Part shown: piece after piece, positions 26,598-35,400 of the stretch
Layout of the letters: each line of letters starts with the position of its first letter
How positions within the stretch are numbered: position 1 is the first letter of the stretch
Origin: Methylococcus mesophilus
GTDB taxonomy: Bacteria; Pseudomonadota; Gammaproteobacteria; Methylococcales; Methylococcaceae
DNA: 64,000 nt
Direction of reading: 5' to 3'
Assembly: GCF_026247885.1 (NCBI RefSeq)
Contig: NZ_CP110921.1
Coordinates: 248,001 to 312,000 of the forward strand
Position numbers and translations under genes: made by a program
The notes under the pieces: model-generated
What the model was told of the DNA's origin: nothing
The model's database searches: none
What the model saw: only the letters and a program-made list of their open reading frames with translations

Positions 26598-28644
26598 AAT
26601 GGGCACGCGTTGAATTTTTCCTGCACCAACATTTCCAGAAATAACGATACCCTTGCTCCTGGTCTTGAATAAATGCTCGGTGATCAATCAAGGGGGATTG
26701 GAGAAATAGCATTCTAAGCTCCGATCTCAATTGTTGGAGTCTCGTCAAATCATGGCCTAGTTCAAGTGCAATGGATAAATAGTCACATTTAGTTGCGGCT
26801 ATAAGTTCTGGCAACCCCAGATTCATCAACATCGCAATTGTCTGACGGCCCGCCAGCCGTTGCTGTTCCAGTGTCACGACCGGCACCCCCATCCACAAGG
26901 CGTCGAAACTGGTGAAGCCGCCGCAAAAGGGGAAAGGGTCGAGCGCGATGTCGATTTCGTGATAGGTCTGCGCGAACTTTTCCAGTGGAGTTGCGGGCCG
27001 AAGTTCCAGCCGGGCCGGGTCTATACCCCGTTTAACGCAAAGAGCGCGAAACCTCTCGAGGTTGAGCTTGTCGCACAGCGCGAGTGTCTGAATAAGCAAG
27101 CGACTGGTGGGCGACGCCGCCAAAATTTCTGCCCAGAGGTCGAGTACTTGGGTGTTGATCTTTGCCAAATTGTTGAGACAGCCGAAGGTGACGTAGCCGT
27201 TCCGCTTGGCCGGCAGTTCCCCGACCTCCGGCATGCCAGGATAGGGGTGGTAATAGAGGCGGGTATGCGGCAGACGGTACAGCCGCTCGGAGAAATACTG
27301 CTTCTGACCCGGAGGCGATGAATACGGATCGGTGATGAACCAATCCATCGTCGCCAACCCCGTTGTATCGAAATAGCCGAGCCAACTAACCTGGACGGGA
27401 GCTGGCTTGCGGGCAAAAACCAAGGGCTGGGTTTTGGAGGTATGCCCGGACAAATCCACGAGAATGTCTATACTGTCCTGGCGGATGGCGTCCGCAACCT
27501 CATCGTCGGAAGCGCCATGAATATGGCGCCAGTCATCCGAAAGCGCGGCAATTCTGCGGCTCATGTCGTCTTCCTTTTTCCCGATGTGATAACAAACGAC
27601 GGAAAACCTGTCTTGACTCCGGTGTTCGAGCACGGGTAGGAAGTTGTGGCCGACGACATGCTGTCTAAGGTCCGGCGAGAGATACCCTATCTTGAGGGGA
27701 CGCTCAGGATCGCGCTTATTCGTAAATTTCAGGTTGAACGGATAATTTGGTGATGCCAGTTGTTTCTCCCAGTTTCGCACTTCGGCTTCGTGCATATCTG
27801 GTGTCATATCCGGATCGTAATTTAGGCCGGCGAGTAAGGCCGAAAACGCATGAAATTTGTCCGGCGCCGCGTTCACGCACAACCGATAGTGTATTCTTGA
27901 TTCATCCACCTGCCCAAGCTGGACCAGGCAGCGGGCTAAATTATTGCGAATTCCAATATGTTCAGGGTAAGCCCCTAGCAGGGACTGATACTGCTTGATC
28001 GCCTCGCTGAGCCGGTTGCGGTGTTCCAGCGCTCTCGCCAGAATGACGCCCGAGGCATAACCTTCATAGCCCTCCTTGGGTTTCGATTCGAGCAGCGCGA
28101 TTGCCCGGTCCACCATGGTCGGTTCGTTTCGCACCGTTCCCGCGCCTACTAAGGCGGAAGCGAATGCGAGATCGACGTCGTATTCAGGCGCAAGTTCCAA
28201 TACGTGTATGAATGCCGAAACGGCTTCCTGATGACGTTTCATCTCTATCAACGCGAACCCGAGGTTAATCCACGCTTCGGCCCGATCTGGGTTTAGACTC
28301 GTCGCTTGCTGAAACGCTTGGATTCCGTTTTCAGTTGCGCCTGATGCGAGATACGCATTGCCGAGATTGAAGTAATAAAGGCCTTCGTTAGGGGCATGTT
28401 CGGTCGCCTTTGAAATGAGCGTGACGGCGCGCGCCTGGTCGCCTTTAAGGTGTGCGATTAGACCCGCTAGGTGCAGCGCATCAGCGTTGACAGGTTGATG
28501 GCTGAGCACGGCAAGCAAATATTGCTCTGCATCCTCCAGCCGTCCTGCTTCAACCCACGCCGACGCCATAGAAATATCGGCGTTCTTCAATATTCTCCCG
28601 GCCACAGCAGTTGCAATGTGCTGTAATGTACGCTGAAGAATCAT
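26596..28644 (-). CDS. TPR - O-GlcNAc transferase-like (GT41/SPINDLY) protein
   Basis: 682-aa protein: TPR repeats in residues about 15-280, then a GT41 catalytic region with the stretches KIGYLSPDLRQHVVGHNFLPVLEHRS, DILVDLSGHT, RKPAPVQVSWLGYFDTTGL, FGCLNNLAKIN and DIALDPFPFCGGFTSFDALWMGVPVVTL. GT41 enzymes add single N-acetylhexosamine residues to Ser/Thr of proteins; bacterial relatives modify flagellin, adhesins or pilins. It is convergent with the pilin gene and shares its terminator. Whether the pilin is the acceptor is inference. Start ATG 28644. Confidence 0.9.
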   Translation of the reverse strand: MILQRTLQHIATAVAGRILKNADISMASAWVEAGRLEDAEQYLLAVLSHQPVNADALHLAGLIAHLKGDQARAVTLISKATEHAPNEGLYYFNLGNAYLASGATENGIQAFQQATSLNPDRAEAWINLGFALIEMKRHQEAVSAFIHVLELAPEYDVDLAFASALVGAGTVRNEPTMVDRAIALLESKPKEGYEGYASGVILARALEHRNRLSEAIKQYQSLLGAYPEHIGIRNNLARCLVQLGQVDESRIHYRLCVNAAPDKFHAFSALLAGLNYDPDMTPDMHEAEVRNWEKQLASPNYPFNLKFTNKRDPERPLKIGYLSPDLRQHVVGHNFLPVLEHRSQDRFSVVCYHIGKKEDDMSRRIAALSDDWRHIHGASDDEVADAIRQDSIDILVDLSGHTSKTQPLVFARKPAPVQVSWLGYFDTTGLATMDWFITDPYSSPPGQKQYFSERLYRLPHTRLYYHPYPGMPEVGELPAKRNGYVTFGCLNNLAKINTQVLDLWAEILAASPTSRLLIQTLALCDKLNLERFRALCVKRGIDPARLELRPATPLEKFAQTYHEIDIALDPFPFCGGFTSFDALWMGVPVVTLEQQRLAGRQTIAMLMNLGLPELIAATKCDYLSIALELGHDLTRLQQLRSELRMLFLQSPLIDHRAFIQDQEQGYRYFWKCWCRKNSTRAH

Positions 28645-28701
28645 TTAAATTGGCGAAATCGTAAGAAATTCAGGGCGCTGACGCTATTGACCCGAAATAT
28701 G

Positions 28702-29406
28702 TCACAAGATATGTTCTCCATATTTTTTCAAATAAGTAGAATAGGCTTCTTTCCAGTTTTTGGAAGTATAGTTACCACGGCTGCCGTGAATGACCGTTAC
28801 AGGGCAGGTTCCCATCCGTAAACTTCTAATTTCTGCTTGACGGCAGAAATCCATGTCATAGAAATGAAATTTAAATAAGGAATCGAATCTGAGATTGTGT
28901 CTGTGCAGTGTTTCGCTTCGAGAAATCAGAAGCAAGCCATCTAACAGCTTAACGGTTTTTCCTGGGGGCCCGAAATAGTTCACAACGCAATCAGGGAAGC
29001 CATTTCCATGCATGACTGCACCGCTCAAGTTGATTTTCTCATCTGGGATAAGCGAATTTCCGTGAAAAATTGCGAAACACCACGAAGGTTGACCAGGAAG
29101 TCGACGGACGTTGCCTGCTATCCCTGCAATGTCGAAATGTTCCATTGTCATGTAGACATGGTTGGGGAAATAAATGTCAGGAATTTGGACGTCGTCGTGT
29201 GCAAAGAGTAGAATTGCTGGATCATTTTTTGATTTTTCTATAGCTTCGTTGTAAATCTCTGGTAAGCCTCTTGTGTTTTGTGCGCTAAGCTCCAGTTCGA
29301 CCATGGGAAGGAACTCAAATAGCTTTAATGTCCTGCCAAGAAGGGTGTTTTCAAAAAAACCTTCTTTGGTTTCACGCGTTGCGCAGACGAAACGTAGTTT
29401 TTCCAA
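28702..29406 (-). CDS. GT2-like glycosyltransferase (StrF-type domain)
   Basis: 234-aa protein resembling the StrF/GT2-like family: LRFVCATRETKEGFF at the N-terminus, a mid-protein ALLFAHDDVQIPD-type metal site (here ILLFAHDDVQIPD), and later FHFYDMDFCRQA, which resembles the acceptor-side acidic motif. The DNA is visibly richer in A and T than its neighbours, suggesting recent transfer. It lies 57 bp upstream of the TPR-GT41 start on the same strand and may be co-transcribed with it. Start ATG 29406. Confidence 0.78.
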   Translation of the reverse strand: MEKLRFVCATRETKEGFFENTLLGRTLKLFEFLPMVELELSAQNTRGLPEIYNEAIEKSKNDPAILLFAHDDVQIPDIYFPNHVYMTMEHFDIAGIAGNVRRLPGQPSWCFAIFHGNSLIPDEKINLSGAVMHGNGFPDCVVNYFGPPGKTVKLLDGLLLISRSETLHRHNLRFDSLFKFHFYDMDFCRQAEIRSLRMGTCPVTVIHGSRGNYTSKNWKEAYSTYLKKYGEHIL

Positions 29407-29574
29407 AGTGTTTTACCTTGAATGAAACGGAAATCAGCCTGAGTGATTAAGGTGTGAGACTATACGGTTAAGAGCTGCAGTGTGATATAGCGGCTTTTCC
29501 GTCGTTCTGGACGTCCGCCAGTCGGAGCTGTTCCATACCATTGGCGTTGGCTGGATACGCCTATGAGATGGAAT

Positions 29575-30399
29575 TTATTTGCGAAGACCAAATACGCTGA
29601 AATCCCCTATAAAATCTTCTATCTTTACGATGAAGTTTTCTTCTAACAAATATTTCGCTTTGTTCTCATCTATTAGCATAGCATCATAAAGTTTTTCCAG
29701 CTTGCCGAGCTGATATAGCTTGTACCACTCTCTCCAGTGAACCCCAGTGCTTTCCGGAAAGTCCGAGTTTTCGTAGGCGCTGCCTCCGTTTATGACTTTT
29801 CTAAAAAACGACTGCTTATCTCTGACAGGAAGATGGATAACAGAAACTTCCTCGGTATATTCGGATGGCAAGCTTGCTCTGTGATTCCCTTGCGATACGG
29901 AAATCATTCCGTGCCGCACGTCAAGCACAACTTTTTTCCAAACAAAGTTTAACATCGGGTTTTCTAAGAGACTTCCATTGCACGGTTTTATCGAAACGTA
30001 TTCGATATTATGCGGCCATGGATTATCCGACAGGACGATATTGTTCGCTCTTATTTGTTTGACTCTGAATTGTCCGTTAAATATGGTTTTGTATTCGGTT
30101 CTCGGTTTCCAGAACTCGTCGGCGTCGGCATGGATCAGGATTTCGGCTTGAAATTCACATGTGGCAATCTCGGCCATGCGATTGACCCATAACTGTTGAT
30201 TGTAATTGTGTTGCGGCTCATCGATTATTTTCAAGATTTTTCTGGCATTTAAATAATCCTGGAGTATATCCCTAGTTCCATCGATTGAACCGTTATCAGT
30301 TACTATGATTCCGTCAATTTGATTTTCAAGATGAAAGTCGATGTTCTGTTTTATGATGTCGATTTCATCTCTTACCAGGAGCGTCATGATGGTTTTCAT
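29575..30399 (-). CDS. GT2-family glycosyltransferase
   Basis: 274-aa protein beginning MKTIMTLLVRDEIDIIKQNIDFHLENQIDGIIVTDNGS, the DNGS pattern of Glyco_tranf_2_4 proteins, with the metal-binding DADEFW at about residue 92. The base composition is low in GC compared with the rest of the window. The acceptor is unknown. About 170 bp separate it from the next glycosyltransferase on the same strand. Start ATG 30399. Confidence 0.82.
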   Translation of the reverse strand: MKTIMTLLVRDEIDIIKQNIDFHLENQIDGIIVTDNGSIDGTRDILQDYLNARKILKIIDEPQHNYNQQLWVNRMAEIATCEFQAEILIHADADEFWKPRTEYKTIFNGQFRVKQIRANNIVLSDNPWPHNIEYVSIKPCNGSLLENPMLNFVWKKVVLDVRHGMISVSQGNHRASLPSEYTEEVSVIHLPVRDKQSFFRKVINGGSAYENSDFPESTGVHWREWYKLYQLGKLEKLYDAMLIDENKAKYLLEENFIVKIEDFIGDFSVFGLRK

Positions 30400-30648
30400 T
30401 GGAGCGGCTTCATATATCTAGGCTAATATCTGGCCCCGCCATGTCGGTAGATCTTGTAAGCGCGACAATGGAGTGTGGCTGTGTCAAATCTCAGGATGAT
30501 GATCGGTAAAATTATCGTTTTGTCGGCCTGAGAAAACGCACTTGGAACCCAGAAAATGCTATTGGTGTCGAGTGGTTATCACAGGCGGCAACTTTGGCAT
30601 TTTAGTTTCATATCATATGTGGCTTATAACAATTCGAACATTTTCCTC

Positions 30649-31173
30649 TTAGTTCGAGCTCGTGTCGAGCGAAGGCGGCAATTCATTTAGCGCAACGCCA
30701 ATGCGGGCGACGGTATCCCTCCGGAAATTCTCATAGGTCCGAAGCAGCATGGAGCTGTAACTGTCCGCCAGGGTGAGGTTGGCGAGAAAATCGCTGCTGT
30801 CGGCCATATATTCGTGGACGAGGCGGTTTCGTAGCTGGCGAGCCTCGAGCCAGAGGTCGACGCTTTCGATGACACCGAGCCTTTCTGCACGATTGAGCGA
30901 TTCGATCTGGCTGGCGGGGCGTTCCGCGAGCGCCAGCAGCCAGCGGGGCAGGAGCTTGTCTCCGATGGTGTCTTGCAGGCGGCCAAATCGGGAAATGAAG
31001 GCTTCGAGTTGTTCTGCACGCTCGGGGTACGTGTCGAGACTGTCGACCCAAGCGAGATCGATCTGCTGAGCAAATAACCTGCGGTGGCTCCAGGCGAGAT
31101 GGCGTGCTTCCCGGTGGACGATGTCCAGGGTGGCGAGAAAACGCTGCAAAGGCGAAAGTATCGTTTCGTTCAC
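30649..31173 (-). CDS. hepT: HepT-like HEPN toxin
   Basis: 174-aa HEPN-domain protein with the catalytic Rx4HxY motif RNRLVHEY (R115, H120, Y122) that defines HepT ribonuclease toxins. It follows and overlaps by 4 bp a small MNT-domain nucleotidyltransferase gene, the standard partner. In described pairs, MntA adds AMP residues to the HepT tyrosine to silence the nuclease; the Tyr is kept here. It is longer than the usual 130-140 aa, with about 30 extra residues at the N-terminus. Confidence 0.85.
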   Translation of the reverse strand: MNETILSPLQRFLATLDIVHREARHLAWSHRRLFAQQIDLAWVDSLDTYPERAEQLEAFISRFGRLQDTIGDKLLPRWLLALAERPASQIESLNRAERLGVIESVDLWLEARQLRNRLVHEYMADSSDFLANLTLADSYSSMLLRTYENFRRDTVARIGVALNELPPSLDTSSN

Positions 31174-31469
31174 AGCGCAATCCCGGTTTTACGCGCTACC
31201 CGGTATATCGGCAGTTCCGGCGTCGACGGGTCGGCTACCAGGACGTCGATCCGCTGGTCGCCCAGCCGTCTCTGCAGGCGGGCCACGAAGGTCAGACCCT
31301 TGCGTTGTTTTTCCGCGTCGATATTCGGCAGGTCGATCAGCAGGTCGATGTCGCCGCCACGTTGGTCGTCGTCGGTTCTGGAGCCGAACAGAACGACGCG
31401 CGCCTCTTCGCCGAATAGCTCGGCGGCGGTTTGCCGGATGACGCTGCGGGTCTGCGGGCTGATGCGCAT
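31170..31469 (-). CDS. mntA: MntA-like nucleotidyltransferase antitoxin
   Basis: 99-aa minimal nucleotidyltransferase with the active-site signature GSRTDDDQRGGDID (G29-S30 and D40-x-D42). It is the antitoxin partner of the HepT-like gene, with which it overlaps by 4 bp. The start is the ATG at 31469 (MRISPQTRSVIRQ); an in-frame extension to 31577 adds 36 residues without homology character and is rejected. Confidence 0.85.
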   Translation of the reverse strand: MRISPQTRSVIRQTAAELFGEEARVVLFGSRTDDDQRGGDIDLLIDLPNIDAEKQRKGLTFVARLQRRLGDQRIDVLVADPSTPELPIYRVARKTGIAL

Positions 31470-31616
31470 GGATAGGCCGTTGGCGAGAGTCGGATAGTAG
31501 TTTAGCTGCTTATTTGAAATGCAGAAGGTTTTGCATTCTTCCCGTGGCCGGTGTCTCGTCGCGATCGCGCTTGGCATTCCGGAGCTTATCCTCCTGGATG
31601 AGAAGCACTGCCCTCT

Positions 31617-33311
31617 TTAGCTTCGAGCCTCCTGCTTTGCCAACAGCGGCGCATTGCGCTGTACCAGATAGATCGCGGTGAGGGGCAGGATCAGGCCGAG
31701 CAGGGCGACGGTGACGTAGAGCTCGCCGAGCTGGCTGTAGTCCGCGGGGACCTTGATGGCGCCGGTCGCGCTGTCCTGCACTTCACGGGTCACCGTGAAG
31801 ATCTGGTTCATGTATTTGGTGCCGAGCTGCGAGAGGGATAGCGCCAGGTTGGTGAATGCGGCCATGACGGCAAAGTAGGTGGCCTTGAGCGCCGACGGGG
31901 CGGAGCGGGCGATCCAGGTCAGCATCGGGATCATGGCGATCTGGCCGAGCGGGGATTCCAGCGCGGTGTCGATCAGGGCGATAGCGCGGGCATCGACGAC
32001 GCCGTGGGTGAGTTCGGCGGTCCAATGATGGAAGCCGTAGAACATGGCGATGTTCGGGAGATACAACACGGCGCCGGCGACGGTGAGCGCGCCGAACACG
32101 TAGATCACCGAGCGTTCCGCCATGAAACGGCGGAAGACGAACATGCCGAACAGGGCCAGGGCGCTGGCGAGCAGGGACAGTTTTGACAGGAACTGCTGGT
32201 CGAATCCGAGTTCGTCGATCATCCACCAGGTGGAGCCGGCGCCGCTGGTGGGAACGGCGCGGAACACGAAGATTACGGCAGCCGTGCCGAGGAGTTCGAG
32301 TCGGGCGTCGGGCGACAGGTTTTCGGTGAGCTGCCGCATGAGGAACAGCACGATGCCCATCGAGCCGGCGAAAACGATCTCGGCGCTGAATTTGAAATCG
32401 GCCAGGCCCATGACGATCGAAAACGCGAGGAAGCCGAGGCTGCCGCCGAGTATCCACCAGTTCACCTCGGGGGTTTCAATCTGCGTGGCCTGAAGCCGTT
32501 GGATGGCGTCCGTCTCGAAACCCTGGGCGGCGAGGCGCCGGGCTTCCCGGTGCTTGAGGATTTCGGAGAGCCAGACGCCCCCGATGGAAACTGCGGGGAT
32601 GATCAGAGCCAGTCGGTAGATTTCGAGATAGATATCCTTCTTCTGTTCCAGGCTCATGCTCTCGACACCGCTGAACATGAGCACGTTGACGGCGGCGACC
32701 AGCAGGGTGCCGCTGATGATGGCGACGCGGCCCAGGGTCTGCATGGTGGTGTGGGCGAGCTTGAGCTGTTCCGCCGGCACGGGGTGGCCTGCATCGTCGA
32801 CGCGGGGCACGGCTTCCACGGTCATGGCGTCGGCCACCGTGTCCTGGATGACATAGCCCATCGGGGCCAGGAGGACGGACAGCACATACCAAGCTTCAGG
32901 CGACATGATTTCGCGCATCGCCGTCGGCTTGGCCAGCAGCCCGATCATGATCAGCAGGCTCAGGGCGACGAGTCCCGCGCCGAGGTAGATCAGACGGCCC
33001 TTGTGGCGCCAGAGCAAATCGACCAGGTGCCCCATGGGCATCTTCATCGCCCAGGGCAGCATGGCCCAGAAGCCGAGCGCGGCCAGGAATTCCGCAGATA
33101 GGCCTAAGTATTCCTTGACGAAGAAGGTGCCGACGATGCCGGTGAGCCCTGAGATGCCGGCCGCCAAATAGACCATGAGCGGCGGCAGGTAGCTGAGCCG
33201 CACCTGCCGGCCGAGTTCGAGGATGTTGGCGTCCAGCCATTGCCGTACCAGGCCGGCGTGGGTGGCGATGGATTCGCGGTCGCGGGGGGATTGGTCTTCT
33301 GGGAACTGCAT
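31617..33311 (-). CDS. MFS-type transporter resembling the folate-biopterin (FBT) family
   Basis: 564-aa integral membrane protein with about twelve hydrophobic segments and a polar loop in the middle (about residues 230-275). YLAAGISGLTGIVGTFFVKEYLGLS and PWAMKMPMGHLVDLLWRHKGRLIYLGAGLV resemble FBT/BT1 carriers. The true start is taken at ATG 33311 (MQFPEDQ); the upstream extension overlaps the cytochrome gene. It lies 19 bp after that gene and so belongs to the soxC-cytochrome operon. The substrate is unknown. Confidence 0.72.
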   Translation of the reverse strand: MQFPEDQSPRDRESIATHAGLVRQWLDANILELGRQVRLSYLPPLMVYLAAGISGLTGIVGTFFVKEYLGLSAEFLAALGFWAMLPWAMKMPMGHLVDLLWRHKGRLIYLGAGLVALSLLIMIGLLAKPTAMREIMSPEAWYVLSVLLAPMGYVIQDTVADAMTVEAVPRVDDAGHPVPAEQLKLAHTTMQTLGRVAIISGTLLVAAVNVLMFSGVESMSLEQKKDIYLEIYRLALIIPAVSIGGVWLSEILKHREARRLAAQGFETDAIQRLQATQIETPEVNWWILGGSLGFLAFSIVMGLADFKFSAEIVFAGSMGIVLFLMRQLTENLSPDARLELLGTAAVIFVFRAVPTSGAGSTWWMIDELGFDQQFLSKLSLLASALALFGMFVFRRFMAERSVIYVFGALTVAGAVLYLPNIAMFYGFHHWTAELTHGVVDARAIALIDTALESPLGQIAMIPMLTWIARSAPSALKATYFAVMAAFTNLALSLSQLGTKYMNQIFTVTREVQDSATGAIKVPADYSQLGELYVTVALLGLILPLTAIYLVQRNAPLLAKQEARS

Positions 33312-33330
33312 GGTCGTATGGATAAAGAGT

Positions 33331-33867
33331 TCAGCGGGGTTGCCGTTCGGGGTAAACCCAGACGAAACCGGCGGCGTTGGGCATGCGGATTTTCGGCAGC
33401 GTCGCTGCATCGAGCCGATCGCGTTCGCCGATGATGCCGTTGGCGTGGAGGAGGTAGGCCGTGACGGCATAGACCTCGTCGTTGCCTAATGAGCGCGGCG
33501 CGTCCAGCGGCATGGAGCGGCGGATGAAATCGAAGACCGTGCTGGCATAGGGCCAGTAAGTGCCGATGGTCTTGTCGGGCTCGGCGCTGGTCAGAGGATG
33601 CCGGCCTCCGGCCAGTTCCTCGGCGCTGCCGCCGCTGCCGTTCGGGCCGTGGCAGGCGGCGCATCTGGCATCGTAAACGGCCTTGCCTTCGACCGCCGTG
33701 CCATTGCCGGGCGGAAGTCCGGTGCCGTCGGGGAAGACGGTGATGTCCAGGGCGGAGATCGCGGCCGGTTCCAGGGGTTGTCCCAGGCGCGGGCCTTCGG
33801 TGGCGGCCTGTGCCGGAGTGTTGGCTACAGCGAGAAGCAGGGTGAGGGTCAGGTCACGCATAGACAT
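33331..33867 (-). CDS. periplasmic c-type cytochrome, partner of the sulfite-oxidase-like protein
   Basis: 178-aa monoheme cytochrome with an N-terminal signal peptide (cleavage near AQA-ATEG, about residue 21) and one CAACH heme site (C69-C72-H73). A likely axial Met is in RRSMPLDAP. Its gene overlaps the 3' end of the SoxC-like gene by 14 bp, as expected for the SoxCD/SorAB type pair that oxidises sulfite or sulfane sulfur and passes electrons to cytochrome c. Start at ATG 33867, inside the upstream gene. Confidence 0.85.
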   Translation of the reverse strand: MSMRDLTLTLLLAVANTPAQAATEGPRLGQPLEPAAISALDITVFPDGTGLPPGNGTAVEGKAVYDARCAACHGPNGSGGSAEELAGGRHPLTSAEPDKTIGTYWPYASTVFDFIRRSMPLDAPRSLGNDEVYAVTAYLLHANGIIGERDRLDAATLPKIRMPNAAGFVWVYPERQPR

Positions 33868-35113
33868 GGCTGACGCTCCCATCGGCGGCGACGGCCCAGG
33901 ACACGATCGCGTTGTAATGGAAATAGCCGTGGCGGCCGCGCTCGGCGACCAGGATCTGGCGTTCGGGCTGGACGTAGCCGGTTTCGTCGGTGGCCCGGCT
34001 CTTGAGTACGGCAGGTGAACCGTCCCAGCGCCAGGGGAGGCGGAAGCGCGTGAAGCACTTGGGCAGCACGGGCGAGTCGAGCGCCGCGTCCTGCCAGGTC
34101 TTGCCGCCATCGGTCGAAACTTCCACCCGCCGGATCGCGCCCCGGCCGCTCCAGGCCAGCCCGGAGATCGGGTGCAGGCCGGGGCCGGGCAAGGCTTGGA
34201 CGGCGGAGGGGCGGGTGATCACCGACTTGGCTTCCATGACGAAACTGAACTGGCGGGCCTGGCCGGAAGGCAGCAACTCGGTGTACTTGGCGGTTTCGTT
34301 GCGCGCCATCGCCGGCTGATCGGCGAGCTGCAGCCGGTGCAGCCATTTGACGTTGGTGACGCCCTCCCAGCCGGGCAGGACCAGGCGCAGCGGATAGCCG
34401 TTCTCGGGCCGCAGCCGCTCGCCGTTCTGGTACAGGGCGAGCAGGGCATCGTCCAGCGCCTTGTCGAGCGGGATGCTCACGTTCATTGCCGCGGCGTCGG
34501 CGCCTTCCGCGATCAGCCATTTGGCGTCCGGCTGCAGACCGCATTCCGCCAGCGCGGTGGCCAGCGGAACGCCGGTCCATTCGCTGCAGGAGGCGAGGCC
34601 GTGGATATTCCCGGCCGGCGCCTGCATCGGCTCCTGGTGCCAGCCGGCATTGCTGTTGCCGCCGCATTCGATGAAGCACAGCCGCGAGGTCATCGGGTAG
34701 CGCAGGAGGTCGTCGATGCCGAAACTCAAGGCCTTGCCGACCAGCCCATGCACCGCGAGCCGATGTACGGCGGGATCGATCTGCGGCACGCCGTTGTGGT
34801 GGCGCTCGAAATGCAGGCCGCTGGGGGTGACGATGCCTTCCAGCCGCTCCAGCGGTGTCCAGGAAATCCCGTTCCCCGGCGCGTCGGCATTGGCCGCGAC
34901 CCAGCGGATGACGGCGCGTTCATGCGGCGAGGGCAGGCCGTAATTGGAAAGCGGAGCGCCGGGCCGCGTCATCCAAGGCGGCGGCTCAGCCCGGTCGGTG
35001 CCGGTCAGGGCGGCGCCGGTGACGGCCAGCCCTGCTTTCAGGAAGCGGCGGCGGTCCGGCTCGGTGCCGACGGTTTCGGACGGAAGGGCGTCGGGTTCGA
35101 TGGAGGGCTTCAT
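33854..35113 (-). CDS. soxC: sulfite/sulfane dehydrogenase, molybdopterin subunit (SoxC-like)
   Basis: 419-aa Mo-cofactor protein of the sulfite oxidase family. The Tat signal RRRFLKAGLAVTGAALTG (residues 21-38) marks periplasmic export. The molybdenum-ligand cysteine lies in LCFIECGGNSNAGWHQ (C150). The C-terminal dimerisation domain carries VEVSTDGGKTWQDA, typical of the family. SoxC works with the cytochrome SoxD; the next gene encodes a c-type cytochrome. No other sox genes (XYZAB) are in the window, so a stand-alone sulfite dehydrogenase (SorA-like) is equally possible. Confidence 0.87.
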   Translation of the reverse strand: MKPSIEPDALPSETVGTEPDRRRFLKAGLAVTGAALTGTDRAEPPPWMTRPGAPLSNYGLPSPHERAVIRWVAANADAPGNGISWTPLERLEGIVTPSGLHFERHHNGVPQIDPAVHRLAVHGLVGKALSFGIDDLLRYPMTSRLCFIECGGNSNAGWHQEPMQAPAGNIHGLASCSEWTGVPLATALAECGLQPDAKWLIAEGADAAAMNVSIPLDKALDDALLALYQNGERLRPENGYPLRLVLPGWEGVTNVKWLHRLQLADQPAMARNETAKYTELLPSGQARQFSFVMEAKSVITRPSAVQALPGPGLHPISGLAWSGRGAIRRVEVSTDGGKTWQDAALDSPVLPKCFTRFRLPWRWDGSPAVLKSRATDETGYVQPERQILVAERGRHGYFHYNAIVSWAVAADGSVSHVYA

Positions 35114-35359
35114 GTCGGGCTTTCGTTTCTGAGGGATGAAGCGCGGACAGATTCCATTTCAGGTACCTTTGGTGGCGAGTTCGGCCCGTGGTGGGGGTAC
35201 TACGCCAGCGTGGGTCGGTTTCCGAACGAATTTGTGGGTATCAAATGTGATGGTGGCCATTTCCGCACCTCGTCATCGCTTACAGTCTTACAAAATTCGA
35301 ACTTCGGCGCCACGGCGTAGGATATCCCACTTGTCCCAGGGTTTTTATTGCCCGCCGCC

Positions 35360-35371
35360 TAAGTTAACTTA
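35360..35371. promoter_or_regulatory. 12-bp perfect palindrome upstream of the 35401 gene
   Basis: TAAGTT-AACTTA lies 29 bp before the start codon of the DUF2232-like gene, an AT-rich island in GC-rich DNA. It may be an operator or simply AT-rich promoter DNA. No similar site was found elsewhere in the window. Confidence 0.4.
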
Positions 35372-35400
35372 AGCCCATAACAACGAAACGGAGGTCTGGT

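Noticed and set aside
34172-35320. Plus-strand frame through the soxC antisense, whose tail after 35130 reads like a short protein segment.
   Set aside because: Most of it is the soxC shadow. The tail has no start or ribosome site, and I could not assign it to any family.
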